Below are positions 50,559 through 63,094 of a DNA stretch of 64,000 bases, piece by piece. The notes under the pieces were generated by a model. The model saw only the letters and a program-made list of their open reading frames with translations, had not been told where the DNA came from and did not search any database. Source of the DNA: Cheilinus undulatus (taxonomy: Eukaryota > Chordata > Actinopteri > Labriformes > Labridae); NCBI RefSeq assembly GCF_018320785.1, contig NC_054878.1:42011023-42075022 (forward strand), written 5' to 3'. The first letter of the stretch is position 1. Each line of letters opens with the position of its first letter. Made by a program: the position numbers and the translations under genes.

Positions 50559-52380
50559 TATTTATATATATATATATATATATATATTTTCCTCCAAAGT
50601 TTATATCTCCGTTTTGACAACCCATCTCTATTATTGACTTTTTAATCTTAAAATTTCAACTTTTGATCCTGTTGTGACTTATCTTGCCTTGTTATTGGCT
50701 TAAAGTCTTTTTTGTAGGTCCAATGATGACCCATATGCAGACCCAGAATCATAAGCTAATGTTGAATGGTGTGGGAGCTGAATGTTTTAAGTTGTTCAAG
50801 AAAAAAAAATATTGGCAGAGGGGGCACTGTGTCAGAGTTATGATGCTGATGCATGAATGAACAGCTGTGGCAAGATTTTGAGAATGGACACAGGCCCTAA
50901 ATCCTCCTAAAGAATGTGGTGGCAGAGGCATGTGGCTGCTTTCCTATAAAGGTCACTGATGATTATGAAATCCTGTTTAATTTGTCAGGTGTTTTCATTT
51001 TTTGCTGTTTATCTGGATTTTTAATGTACATTCTGATTTTGTATGCCCACTTCTTTTTTATTCCCAGTGGGACTTCCAGATAAAATAATGAAATCAAAAG
51101 CATTAAAGTGAGTCAGACATGTTTTCTGTCTTCAGTGTCCTGGAGAAAGTTCTATGTCCACCTGTCAGAAAAGACCAATGACGCTCATCTTCCTGGGTAT
51201 CAAGATTTGAAAGTATTGGCCAAGTGAAGGTGGACTCTCCGGAGGACAGTGACTACATCCTGCTGTTCTGTCCCATCGCATCCAGAGTTGGAACAGACAT
51301 CAGTGACGCTCTGGAAAGTATTCCAGGTAGGTGATGGATCAGGAACAACTGAAAACTAAAAGTCAGATATTTGTTTGATTGGAATCATATTGACATAATA
51401 ATTTGGAGCACAGTGTATATATATATATGTATACCAGAAAACAAATGATCTCCTCTCTAAGTTGTATATACTTAATTATTGTTTTTTTCTGATATTTTTA
51501 AGTGAAGACATGTCTGTTTACAGCTGGTGACAAAGAAGTCATCCTTGTGGTGATGCATCACACCTTCAACAAAGATCATGTTGTGGCTGACAGCAGGTGG
51601 CAGGTCAGTAACCCAAAAGTCCTCCTAATTGTGGACACTCTGTTCTTCGAGGGACGTCCTCTGCAGTCTAAACACAATGAAATCGCATGGGATGAAATCA
51701 AGAAGTTTCTTGGTGTCTGTGCTGAGGTAAAACTAGATGTATCAGTCTGATTAATTCGATGCATAATGCACCAATATTGTACATCTGTAACTGTTGTTTT
51801 TTTTACTCTTTCCTCTGTTCATTCAGGTCCCCAGCCGTGGCTTCAGTGATTACTGTAAGTATAACAGTTAACTTCAGATTTAACTCAGAGACTTTCAGTC
51901 TGTTTCAAATGTTCATTCAGATGGTTTTATGTATATTAACTTTAATTGTGAACACTTCTCAGCAGCATGATTGGTTGCTTAGTAAGAAACTGGCTCACAT
52001 CACCTCCACTTCCCTCTGCAGTAACTGTTAGTCTGTTTTATATTCTTCCTCAGGCTTTTTATTTGCTTTAAGGGTACAATATGTCTGTTGTTTCACTGAA
52101 ATGTCTTCTTAAAAATTCCACAACCTATATTATGTAAAGATACTGTATCTTTGAGTTGGGCCATCACATTACCACTTATTCTTACTTGCTCTGATCTTAA
52201 CTGGCAGACTGAGTGAGCGTAATATTACTGTGAGACTGATTTCACAAACTAGTTATAAACTCACCACTGAGGCAAACTGTTCTCTTCAACAAACCTGATG
52301 CTCAGCCAAGCTGCTCTGAGCTCTAGTTCACTCTGCTGTGAAGAGGAAAATATGGAGGGTGTGACATGAAAGGAGTCAGA

Positions 52381-52394
52381 GCGCCCTCTACTGG
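52381..52394 (-). promoter_or_regulatory. CTCF-like motif in intron 4 of copy D (reverse)
   Basis: The minus strand reads CCAGTAGAGGGCGC, an exact match to the CTCF core, and faces the motif at 48918. Confidence 0.5.
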
Positions 52395-53325
52395 ACAAAT
52401 AATAGAGCACAGATATCATGTCTAAGTAAACCAAGTCACATTCCCTGCACTGTATTGGTGAAAATACAAGTGTTAACCAGGGTGTCCACCTATGATGTTT
52501 GACCTACTGTCACTTCCAGCTGTAGTGTTCCGACTACGTATCCCAGAAGCCCCAAAATTACTCACAGGGAGCGTGAGAGGGCCCGCTTGTGCCAGCCGCC
52601 GCAAAAACACTTTGACATATATGTAGTCAATGGCACTCAATGAGTTAAGAATTGTTAAAAAAAATGTAAATTATACTCAATATAATACTGTTTTGATCTC
52701 TTTTCTTCATTTCAGGTATGGCTGTTTTACAACTTGTGTGGGCTGTGATCTTGTTGATGATAACTTGGATTCGTCGACTCTGCGAGAGGTGTTTTGGGTA
52801 AAGGCTGTCATTCGACTATCACATCAAGTATTCTTCAAGCTACAAGTTTACACATGAAATCTGTTCAGTAAATCAAGAATCATCTGATAAAATTAAATAC
52901 AAGTTGAATATTATTGATTTTCTCAGAGGAAGTTTAAGTACGATGAAGGTCTTCTAGTGCCAAAGCTTTTCAGTGGTCTTTGATTTCCCACCCTTTTCCT
53001 GAAGGATGTTCATCCATTTTGGGTTTTGGCATACTGAGTGTTAATCCTTGATGCTTTTTAGTCAAAGCACATTAATGTAAACTGAATACAAATTGGATAT
53101 CAGATAGCTCAGACTGCATACAGTCTATCTTTTTTGTAAGTAGGAATTATTTACTCTGAGGCTGTTTAACTTCTGAATCTCTACAAGGAAATGGAGAATA
53201 GAAATCATGTTCTTCTAAGGTATTTTTAACTTTGTCTGTTTTGCTGGGCTGAAGCTGGTACAGAGCAGTCGTGACAGTGAAGCTTCTCATCAGATTGACT
53301 CTTTTTTTATCCCTCCTCCAGGAAT

Positions 53326-55949
53326 ATGGAAGAAGAAAGACCAAGAGGTGAGACAGAAAATTACTCTTTTTATTTATTGCTAAAATGATTCGCTTACATT
53401 TTTCTGACAAAACTAAGTTATACACACAAAATAAAAACGTCATCATTATCAGCACCATTATGTTTTCATCAAAAATATTCAGACATGCTATGCAAAACAC
53501 TCCAACATTCCAATATTCAGCAAAACATTCAAACTTTGAATGTTTTATTAAACATCTCCAAAGCAGCATTTAAGAGTGAAAGAAAACCCAAATAGATGGA
53601 AACATGGCTTTAGGAACCTTTTTGTTTAACATTTCAGTAAAAAAAAAAAAACTAGTCCCAGTTAATCTGTTTGTATGGAAATCCATCTCTGCCCCTGGTA
53701 AAGAAAATACACATTAAGAAGTATAGACATACTATATATGCAGATAAAGGCGTAATGAGGAAGGTTTCAGCCAGACAAATTCATGGGATTAAGAGAGCAG
53801 ATGCTAAAATGCCATTACAAAGCAGCAAACAGGTGTTTGAAGCTGCTGGTGCCTCTGGAGTCCCACCAACCTCAAGGTGTAGGATCCTCCAGAGGCTTGC
53901 AGTCTTGCATAAACCTACTATTCAGCCACCCCTAACCAATGCTCACAAGCAGAAACGGTTGCAGTGGGCCCAGAAATACATAAAGACTCATTTTCAAACA
54001 GTCCTGTTTACTGATGAGTGCCGTGGAGCCCTGGATGGTCCAGGTGGATAGAGTAGTTATCATTGGGAAGTTTGTTTGATAAAAGTGAATTATGCTCCAT
54101 CAGTTGATGATTTGAAATTTTACTGACTGTCATTTGCATTAAATATTTAGGAAAATCAGAGAAACATATTTGCATAATAATTTGGGGTGCGGTATATAAT
54201 GTGCATTGTGATTTTGTATGCCCACTTCGTTTTTATTCCCAGTAGGACTTCCAGTTAAAATAATGAAATCACAAGCATTAAAGTGACTCAGACATGTTTT
54301 CTGTCTTCAGTGCCTTGGCGAAAGTTCTATGTCCACCTGTCAGGAAGGACCAATGACACTCATCTCCCCTGGGTATCAAGATTTGTAGGTATTGGCCAAG
54401 TTAAGGTGGTCTCTCCTGAGGACAGTGACTACATCCTGCTGTTCTGTCCCATCGCATCCAGAGTTGGAACAGACATCAGCGAGGCTCTGGAAAGTATTCC
54501 AGGTAGGTGATGGATCAGAGACAACTGACAAACTAAAAATCGAATATTTGTTTGATTGAAATCATATTCAAATAATAATTTGGAACAGTGTATATATACT
54601 AGAAAACAAATGATCTCCTTTTATTGTTTTTTTCCTGATATTTTTAAGTGAAGACATGTCTGTGTTTACAGCTGGTGACAAAGAAGTCATCCTTGTGGTG
54701 ATGCATCACACCTTCAACAAAGATCATGTTGTGGCTGACAGCAGGAGGCAGGTCAGTAACCCAAAAGTCCTCCTAGTTGTGGACACTCTGTTCTTCGAGG
54801 AACGTCCTCTGCAGTCTAAACACAATGAAATCGCATGGGATGAAATCAAGAAGTTTCTTGGTGTCTGTGCTGAGGTAAAACTAGATGTATCAGTCTGATT
54901 AATTCGATGCATAATGCACCAATATTGTACATCTGTAACTGTTGTTTTTTTTACTCTTTCCTCTGTTCATTCAGGTCCCCAGCCGTGGCTTCAGTGATTA
55001 CTGTAAGTATAACAGTTAACTTCAGATTTAACTCAGAGACTTTCAGTCTGTTTCAAATGTTCATTCAGATGGTTTTATGTATATTAACTTTAATTGTGAA
55101 CACTTCTCAGCAGCATGATTGGTTGCTTAGTAAGAAACTGGCTCACATCACCTCCACTTCCCTCTGCAGTAACTGTTAAGTCTGTTTTATATTCTTCCTC
55201 AGGCTTTTTATATGCTTTAAGGGTACAATATGTCTGTTGTTTCACTGAAATGTCTGCTTAAAAATTCCACAACCTATATTATGTAAAGATACTGTATCTT
55301 TGAGTTGGGCCGTCACATTACCACTTATTCTTACTTGCTCTGATCTTAACTGGCAGCCTGAGTGAGCTTAATATTACTGTGAGACTGATTTCACAAACTA
55401 GTTATAAACTCACCACTGAAGCAAACTGTTCTCTTCAACAAACCTGATGCTCAGCCAAGCTGCTCTGAGCTCTAGTTCACTCTGCTGTAAAGAGGAAAAT
55501 ATGGAGCGTGTGACATGAAAGGAGTCAGAGCGCCCTCTACTGGACAAATAATAGAGCACAGATATCATGTCTAAGTAAACCAAGTAACATTCCCTGCACT
55601 GTATTGGTGAAAATACAAGTGTTAACCAGGGTGTCCACCTATGATGTTTGATCTACTGTCACTTCCAGCTGTAGTGTTCGACTACGTATCCCAGAAGCCC
55701 CAAAATTACTCACAGGAGCGTGAGAGGGCCCGCTTGTGCCAGCCGCCGCAAAAACACTTTGACGTATATGTAGTCAATGGCACTCAATGAGTTAAGAATT
55801 GTTAAAAAAAAATGTAAATTATACTCAATATAATACTGTTTCGATCTCTTTTCTTCGTTTCAGGTATGGCTGTTTTACAACTTGTGTGGGCTGTGATCTT
55901 GTTGATGATAACTTGGATTCGTCGACTCTGCGAGAGGTGTTTTGGGTAA
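53326..55949 (+). CDS. Copy E: intact 176-residue tail-anchored family member
   Basis: Exons 53326-53347 (MEEERPR), 54311-54502, 54672-54874, 54975-55002 and 55864-55949 join into 177 codons including stop, phases 1, 1, 0, 1. It has the same core domain as copy A ([11 protein letters not shown] at about 57-67, VVMHHTF at about 80-86, VVDTLFFE) with changes F.GIG to FVGIG and VDSPED to VSPED. It is two residues shorter before the linker (FLGVCAE). The linker SDYC is followed by a hydrophobic segment (about 151-167) and the basic, Cys-containing tail IRRLCERCFG, consistent with a C-terminal anchor. Exons 1-2 and 3-5 come from different duplicated units. The CTCF- and palindrome-bearing leader of copies A, B and D is absent upstream, so its promoter is unclear. 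Confidence 0.72.
53650..54197 (+). mobile_element. Tc1-like fragment in intron 1 of copy E
   Basis: An open frame at 53671-54051 encodes the N-terminal/middle part of a Tc1 transposase (SARQIHGIKRADAKMPLQSS, RLQWAQKYIK, VLFTDEC with the first catalytic Asp), then stops. A terminal-repeat-like 'gcataataatttggggtgcg' follows. Identical frames are at 56825-57205 and 59981-60361. Confidence 0.8.
55530..55543 (-). promoter_or_regulatory. CTCF-like motif in intron 4 of copy E (reverse)
   Basis: CCAGTAGAGGGCGC on the minus strand, in the same place as in copies D, F and G. Confidence 0.5.
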
Positions 55950-56794
55950 AGGCTGTCATTCGACTATCACATCAAGTATTCTTCAAGCTACAAGTTTACA
56001 CATGAATCTGTTCAGTAAATCAAGAATCATCTGATAAAATTAAATACAAGTTGAATATTATTGATTTTCTCAGAGGAAGTTTAAATACGATGAAGGTCTT
56101 CTAGTGCCAAAGCTTTTCAGTGGTCTTTGATTTCCCACCCTTTTCCTGAAGGATGTTCATCCATTTTGGGTTTTGGCATACTGAGTGTTAATCCTTGATG
56201 CTTTTTAGTCAAAGCACATTAATGTAAACTGAATACAAATTGGATATCAGATAGCTCAGACTGCATACAGTCTATCTTTTTTGTAAGTAGGAATTATTTA
56301 CTCTGAGGCTGTTTAACTTCTGAATCTCTACAAGGAAATGGAGAATAGAAATCATGTTCTTCTAAGGTATTTTTAACTTTGTCTGTTTTGCTGGGCTGAA
56401 GCTGGTACAGAGCAGTCGTGACAGTGAAGCTTCTCATCAGATTGACTCTTTTTTTATCCCTCCTCCAGGAATATGGAAGAAGAAAGACCAAGAGGTGAGA
56501 CAGAAAATTACTCTTTTTATTTATTGCTAAAATGATTCGCTTACATTTTTCTGACAAAACTAAGTTATACACACAAAATAAAAACATCATCATTATCAGC
56601 ACCATTATGTTTTCATCAAAAATATTCAGACATGCTATGCAAAACACTCCAACATTCCAATATTCAGCAAAACATTCAAACTTTGAATGTTTTATTAAAC
56701 ATCTCCAAAGCAGCATTTAAGAGTGAAAGAAAACCCAAATAGATGGAAACATGGCTTTAGGAACCTTTTTTTTTAAAATTTCAGTAAAAAAAAA

Positions 56795-57353
56795 AAAAAA
56801 AAAAACTAGTCCCAGTTAATCTGTTTGTATGGAAATCCATCTCTGCCCCTGGTAAAGAAAATACACATTAAGAAGTATAGACATACTATATATGCAGATA
56901 AAGGCGTAATGAGGAAGGTTTCAGCCAGACAAATTCATGGGATTAAGAGAGCAGATGCTAAAATGCCATTACAAAGCAGCAAACAGGTGTTTGAAGCTGC
57001 TGGTGCCTCTGGAGTCCCACCAACCTCAAGGTGTAGGATCCTCCAGAGGCTTGCAGTCTTGCATAAACCTACTATTCAGCCACCCCTAACCAATGCTCAC
57101 AAGCAGAAACGGTTGCAGTGGGCCCAGAAATACATAAAGACTCATTTTCAAACAGTCCTGTTTACTGATGAGTGCCGTGGAGCCCTGGATGGTCCAGGTG
57201 GATAGAGTAGTTATCATTGGGAAGTTTGTTTGATAAAAGTGAATTATGCTCCATCAGTTGATGATTTGAAATTTTACTGACTGTCATTTGCATTAAATAT
57301 TTAGGAAAATCAGAGAAACATATTTGCATAATAATTTGGGGTGCGGTATATAA
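56795..57353 (+). mobile_element. Tc1-like fragment in intron 1 of copy F
   Basis: Duplicate of 53650-54197 with the identical 126-codon frame at 56825-57205; only the preceding poly-A length differs. Confidence 0.8.
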
Positions 57354-58682
57354 TGTGCATTGTGATTTTGTATGCCCACTTCGTTTTTATTCCCAGTAGG
57401 ACTTCCAGTTAAAATAATGAAATCACAAGCATTAAAGTGACTCAGACATGTTTTCTGTCTTCAGTGCCTTGGTGAAAGTTCTATGTCCACCTGTCAGGAA
57501 GGACCAATGACACTCATCTCCCCTGGGTATCAAGATTTGTAGGTATTGGCCAAGTTAAGGTGGTCTCTCCTGAGGACAGTGACTACATCCTGCTGTTCTG
57601 TCCCATCGCATCCAGAGTTGGAACAGACATCAGCGAGGCTCTGGAAAGTATTCCAGGTAGGCAATGGATCAGAGACAACTGACAAACTAAAAATCGAATA
57701 TTTGTTTGATTGAAATCATATTCAAATAATAATTTGGAACAGTGTATATATACTAGAAAACAAATGATCTCCTTTTATTGTTTTTTTCCTGATATTTTTA
57801 AGTGAAGACATGTCTGTGTTTACAGCTGGTGACAAAGAAGTCATCCTTGTGGTGATGCATCACACCTTCAACAAAGATCATGTTGTGGCTGACAGCAGGA
57901 GGCAGGTCAGTAACCCAAAAGTCCTCCTAGTTGTGGACACTCTGTTCTTCGAGGAACGTCCTCTGCAGTCTAAACACAATGAAATCGCATGGGATGAAAT
58001 CAAGAAGTTTCTTGGTGTCTGTGCTGAGGTAAAACTAGATGTATCAGTCTGATTAATTCGATGCATAATGCACCAATATTGTACATCTGTAACTGTTGTA
58101 TTTTTTACTCTTTCCTCTGTTCATTCAGGTCCCCAGCCGTGGCTTCAGTGATTACTGTAAGTATAACAGTTAACTTCAGATTTAACTCAGAGACTTTCAG
58201 TCTGTTTCAAATGTTCATTCAGATGGTTTTATGTATATTAACTTTAATTGTGAACACTTCTCAGCAGCATGATTGGTTGCTTAGTAAGAAACTGGCTCAC
58301 ATCACCTCCACTTCCCTCTGCAGTAACTGTTAAGTCTGTTTTATATTCTTCCTCAGGCTTTTTATATGCTTTAAGGGTACAATATGTCTGTTGTTTCACT
58401 GAAATGTCTGCTTAAAAATTCCACAACCTATATTATGTAAAGATACTGTATCTTTGAGTTGGGCATCACATTACCACTTATTCTTACTTGCTCTGATCTT
58501 AACTGGCAGCCTGAGTGAGCTTAATATTACTGTGAGACTGATTTCACAAACTAGTTATAAACTCACCACTGAAGCAAACTGTTCTCTTCAACAAACCTGA
58601 TGCTCAGCCAAGCTGCTCTGAGCTCTAGTTCACTCTGCTGTGAAGAGGAAAATATGGAGCGTGTGACATGAAAGGAGTCAGA

Positions 58683-58696
58683 GCGCCCTCTACTGG
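58683..58696 (-). promoter_or_regulatory. CTCF-like motif in intron 4 of copy F (reverse)
   Basis: CCAGTAGAGGGCGC on the minus strand. Confidence 0.5.
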
Positions 58697-59949
58697 ACAA
58701 ATAATAGAGCACAGATATCATGTCTAAGTAAACCAAGTAACATTCCCTGCACTGTATTGGTGAAAATACAAGTGTTAACCAGGGTGTCCACCTATGATGT
58801 TTGATCTACTGTCACTTCCAGCTGTAGTGTTCCGACTACGTATCCCAGAAGCCCCAAAATTACTCACAGGGAGCGTGAGAGGGCCCGCTTGTGCCAGCCG
58901 CCGCAAAAACACTTTGACGTATATGTAGTCAATGGCACTCAATGAGTTAAGAATTGTTAAAAAAAAATGTAAATTATACTCAATATAATACTGTTTCGAT
59001 CTCTTTTCTTCGTTTCAGGTATGGCTGTTTTACAACTTGTGTGGGCTGTGATCTTGTTGATGATAACTTGGATTCGTCGACTCTGCGAGAGGTGTTTTGG
59101 GTAAAGGCTGTCATTCGACTATCACATCAAGTATTCTTCAAGCTACAAGTTTACACATGAATCTGTTCAGTAAATCAAGAATCATCTGATAAAATTAAAT
59201 ACAAGTTGAATATTATTGATTTTCTCAGAGGAAGTTTAAGTACGATGAAGGTCTTCTAGTGCCAAAGCTTTTCAGTGGTCTTTGATTTCCCACCCTTTTC
59301 CTGAAGGATGTTCATCCATTTTGGGTTTTGGCATACTGAGTGTTAATCCTTGATGCTTTTTAGTCAAAGCACATTAATGTAAACTGAATACAAATTGGAT
59401 ATCAGATAGCTCAGACTGCATACAGTCTATCTTTTTTGTAAGTAGGAATTATTTACTCTGAGGCTGTTTAACTTCTGAATCTCTACAAGGAAATGGAGAA
59501 TAGAAATCATGTTCTTCTAAGGTATTTTTAACTTTGTCTGTTTTGCTGGGCTGAAGCTGGTACAGAGCAGTCGTGACAGTGAAGCTTCTCATCAGATTGA
59601 CTCTTTTTTTATCCCTCCTCCAGGAATATGGAAGAAGAAAGACCAAGAGGTGAGACAGAAAATTACTCTTTTTATTTATTGCTAAAATGATTCGCTTACA
59701 TTTTTCTGACAAAACTAAGTTATACACACAAAATAAAAACGTCATCATTATCAGCACCATTATGTTTTCATCAAAAATATTCAGACATGCTATGCAAAAC
59801 ACTCCAACATTCCAATATTCAGCAAAACATTCAAACTTTGAATGTTTTATTAAACATCTCCAAAGCAGCATTTAAGAGTGAAAGAAAACCCAAATAGATG
59901 GAAACATGGCTTTAGGAACCTTTTTGTTTAACATTTCAGTAAAAAAAAA

Positions 59950-60510
59950 AAAAAAAAAAAACTAGTCCCAGTTAATCTGTTTGTATGGAAATCCATCTCT
60001 GCCCCTGGTAAAGAAAATACACATTAAGAAGTATAGACATACTATATATGCAGATAAAGGCGTAATGAGGAAGGTTTCAGCCAGACAAATTCATGGGATT
60101 AAGAGAGCAGATGCTAAAATGCCATTACAAAGCAGCAAACAGGTGTTTGAAGCTGCTGGTGCCTCTGGAGTCCCACCAACCTCAAGGTGTAGGATCCTCC
60201 AGAGGCTTGCAGTCTTGCATAAACCTACTATTCAGCCACCCCTAACCAATGCTCACAAGCAGAAACGGTTGCAGTGGGCCCAGAAATACATAAAGACTCA
60301 TTTTCAAACAGTCCTGTTTACTGATGAGTGCCGTGGAGCCCTGGATGGTCCAGGTGGATAGAGTAGTTATCATTGGGAAGTTTGTTTGATAAAAGTGAAT
60401 TATGCTCCATCAGTTGATGATTTGAAATTTTACTGACTGTCATTTGCATTAAATATTTAGGAAAATCAGAGAAACATATTTGCATAATAATTTGGAGTGC
60501 GGTATATAAT
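59950..60510 (+). mobile_element. Tc1-like fragment in intron 1 of copy G
   Basis: Third duplicate of the 53650-54197 fragment, with the same open frame at 59981-60361. Confidence 0.8.
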
Positions 60511-61426
60511 GTGCATTGTGATTTTGTATGCCCACTTCTTTTTTATTCCCAGTAGGACTTCCAGTTAAAATAATGAAATCACAAGCATTAAAGTGACTCA
60601 GACATGTTTTCTGTCTTCAGTGCCTTGGCGAAAGTTCTATGTCCACCTGTCAGGAAGGACCAATGACGCCATCTCCCCTGGGTATCAAGATTTGTAGGTA
60701 TTGGCCAAGTTAAGGTGGTCTCTCCTGAGGACAGTGACTACATCCTGCTGTTCTGTCCCATCGCATCCAGAGTTGGAACAGACATCAGCGAGGCTCTGGA
60801 AAGTATTCCAGGTAGGCAATGGATCAGAGACAACTGACAAACTAAAAATCGAATATTTGTTTGATTGAAATCATATTCAAATAATAATTTGGAACAGTGT
60901 ATATATACTAGAAAACAAATGATCTCCTTTTATTGTTTTTTTCCTGATATTTTTAAGTGAAGACATGTCTGTGTTTACAGCTGGTGACAAGGAAGTCATC
61001 CTTGTGGTGATGCATCACACCTTCAACAAAGATCATATTGTGGCTGACAGCAGGAGGCAGGTCAACAACACAAATGTCCGCCTGGTTGTGGACACTCTGT
61101 TCTTCGAGGGACGCCCCTGAGTCTAACCTTAATGAAATCGCATGGGATGATATCAAGACTTTTTGGTGTCCGTGGCCATGCCAAGGTAAAGCTAGATATA
61201 TCAGTCTGATTAATTCAATGCATGATCTTACTTGCTCTGATCTTAACTGGCAGCCTGAGTGAGCTTAATATTACTGTGAGACTGATTTCACAAACTAGTT
61301 ATAAACTCACCACTGAGGCAAACTGTTCTCTTCAACAAATCTGATGCTCAGCCAAGCTGCTCTGAGCTCTAGTTCACTCTGCTGTGAAGAGGAAAATATG
61401 GAGGGTGTGACATGAAAGGAGTCAGA

Positions 61427-61440
61427 GCGCCCTCTACTGG
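61427..61440 (-). promoter_or_regulatory. CTCF-like motif in copy G (reverse)
   Basis: CCAGTAGAGGGCGC on the minus strand. It is retained although exon 4 next to it is deleted. Confidence 0.5.
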
Positions 61441-61521
61441 AAATATAATAGAACACAGACATCATGTCTAAGTAAAACCAAGTCCTATTCCCTTCACTGT
61501 GTCACTGAAAAAACAGAAGTG

Positions 61522-62059
61522 TTACAAGGGACATATTTTACCCTTTTAAGACAAGTTTATATTGTTTTCAGAGTTCCCCAAAACATGCCTGTGAAGTTTG
61601 TAGCTGAAAAAACACTCCAGTATTGGATTGTTTCATGTTAAAAACCCCTCTGTTTCAGCCCTGCTCAGAACGAGCTGTTTCTTTGTCTGCAGCTTTAAAA
61701 GTTAATGAGTGGTCTGACTCTGCCCCCTGACCATGCTCCATCAAGAAATGGATGTGGCTTAATGAATGTGGCTCTCCTGATCCTCCTCTCAGCTAGAGGA
61801 GGATCAGGAAAGGCGGGAGGAACTTTCTTCCAAGTGGGGAGGGCCAGCGCAACCTTGGGGCGGGGTACTCCCCACATGACATCATGAGGGGAAATATGAG
61901 AACGGCTTGTTTTAGCACACATTTTCTGAAAAGTGGAGGGGGTGGGGGGGGGGTGGGGGCAGGGAATGGATGTTTCTGGTACTTGAGGGGATTGTGGTCA
62001 GGCCAGGGGCACATGTTTTTGTTTGATAAGTGATTTTTTGCATAATATGTCCCCTTTAA
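61522..62059. mobile_element. TTAA-type MITE between copy G exons
   Basis: The right end AATATGTCCCCTTTAA and left end TTACAAGGGACATATT are inverted, and the interior is the reverse-oriented relative of 993-1501 (pyrimidine/GC-rich centre, 'acatgacatcatgagggg'). It interrupts the last intron of copy G only. Confidence 0.75.
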
Positions 62060-62374
62060 CCTCAGCATCCATCAACCAACTATTGGCTGATGAACATTTA
62101 CTTATAATATGCTATAATTGGCCAGTCAAGTCTTCCAAGTTTATGAATTGTTTTAAGTTTTTTATTATTCTCAATATAATACTGTGTCAATCTTTTTTCC
62201 TTCATTTCAGGTATGAAGAACCTCGTGATTGCTTTTCAAACTGTGTGGGCTGCGATTTTGTCGCTAATAAGTTCGTTCGTGGACTCAGGTGTTTTGGGTA
62301 AAGGCTGTCACAGAAAAAGTTCAGTCATTTCACTATCACATCAGGTATTCTCCAAGCTACAATATTACACATGA

Positions 62375-63090
62375 AACCTGTTTAATAAAACAAGAATCAT
62401 CTGATAAAATTAAATAAATGTTGGGTATTGTTGATTTTCTCAAGTGAAGTTTTAGGATGATGAAGGTCTTCTAGTGCCAAAACATTTCAGTGGTCTTCAA
62501 TTTTCTATCCCTTTTCTGAAGGATGCATGAATTAATGTTTTATTTCAGTTACATACATGTTGATAAAAACAAAAGCATCAAATAAGATCAATTTTTACAT
62601 AAATTTGTTAGTCAGCAACCAAAAAAGTAATGGACTAAAGCCAGTGGCTTATTTTAGCTCATCCTATAACATCACAGGATCAAGCCAGAAAATCATAATA
62701 CAATGAAAAATTAAATACATGATAGTTCAATTAGAAATCAGTTTTCACCAAGTTTTAATTTAGATTATTACCTTTATTTTAGATTTGAAGTCTTTTTGAA
62801 TGCAAAGGTAGAATTACAGTTCATCATTAAGTCCATTCCATAACTTCACTCTCTAAACTGACACGCATCTGGACTTAAGATTTGTTCTCACTTCACATGT
62901 TTCAAACATTAGCAATCCCCTTAAAGGGATACTTTAACATTTTGGCAAATTTGCCCATTGCCATAATTCCTATAGCCTTACTAATAGGTTTGTTACCTTT
63001 AGTTGTCAGTGCAAGCTATTTTTAGATCGGCGCTGCTGAGTTAGGAGCTGCTCAGCTAACGCTATGTTGTCTTACGGTATTCCAGCTTTC
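62375..63090. other. Downstream flank of the array
   Basis: 62375-62520 is the shared 3' flank of the family (gatgaaggtcttctagtgcc). The remainder is AT-rich with no gene I can recognise. A repeat-like segment starts near 62925 ('ttaaagggatactttaacat'). Confidence 0.5.
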
Positions 63091-63094
63091 CCTC

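Larger units (their letters stand above)
49421..52801 (+). pseudogene. Copy D: family member with a 1-bp deletion in exon 2
   Basis: Exons 49421-49442 (MDEERPR), 51136-51326, 51524-51726, 51827-51854 and 52716-52801. Exon 2 is 191 instead of 192 bases. One C is missing where the other copies read cttccctggg, which shifts the frame and leads to TGA about 20 codons later. Exons 3-5 are open. The last exon encodes MAVLQLVWAVILLMITW then IRRLCERCFG, a short membrane anchor unlike that of copy A. Splice sites are intact. The deletion could be a polymorphism or assembly error, in which case this copy would be functional. Confidence 0.7.
56473..59104 (+). pseudogene. Copy F: nonsense codon in exon 2
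   Basis: Exons 56473-56494, 57465-57656, 57826-58028, 58129-58156 and 59019-59104, nearly identical to copy E. In exon 2 the codon CGA of copies E and G (PWRKF) is TGA, a C-to-T change at a CpG, stopping translation after ten residues. The rest of the frame is open. Either a very young pseudogene or an allele. Confidence 0.8.
51430..60950. repeat. Three tandem ~3.15-kb segmental duplications
   Basis: Equivalent points: exon 3 starts at 51524, 54672, 57826 and 60981 (steps 3148, 3154, 3155); start codons at 53326, 56473 and 59628. Each unit runs from exon 3 of one gene copy through exons 4-5, the next copy's exon 1, a Tc1 fragment and exon 2. The breakpoint therefore lies inside intron 2. The embedded Tc1 open frame is identical in all three, so the duplications are very recent. 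Confidence 0.95.
59628..62374 (+). pseudogene. Copy G: multiply broken, chimeric last copy
   Basis: Exon 1 (59628-59649) is intact. Exon 2 (60621-60811) lacks one base at aatgacgccatc and shifts into a stop (GATTTGTAG). Exon 3 (60981 to about 61184) begins like copy C (aacaacacaaatgtccgc) and ends like copy A (cgtggccatgccaag). It has a deletion at gacgcccctgag and another at aagactttttgg. Exon 4 is deleted. The last exon starts at 62211 with MKNLVIAFQTVWAAILSL but a small deletion removes the short tail, extending the frame to 62372-62374. It appears to be a recombinant of several copies and is non-functional. Confidence 0.85.

Noticed and set aside
53147-53569. 140-codon minus-strand frame repeated at 56294 and 59449
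   Set aside because: It is antisense to the leader and first exon of copies E-G; its triplication simply reflects the tandem duplication.
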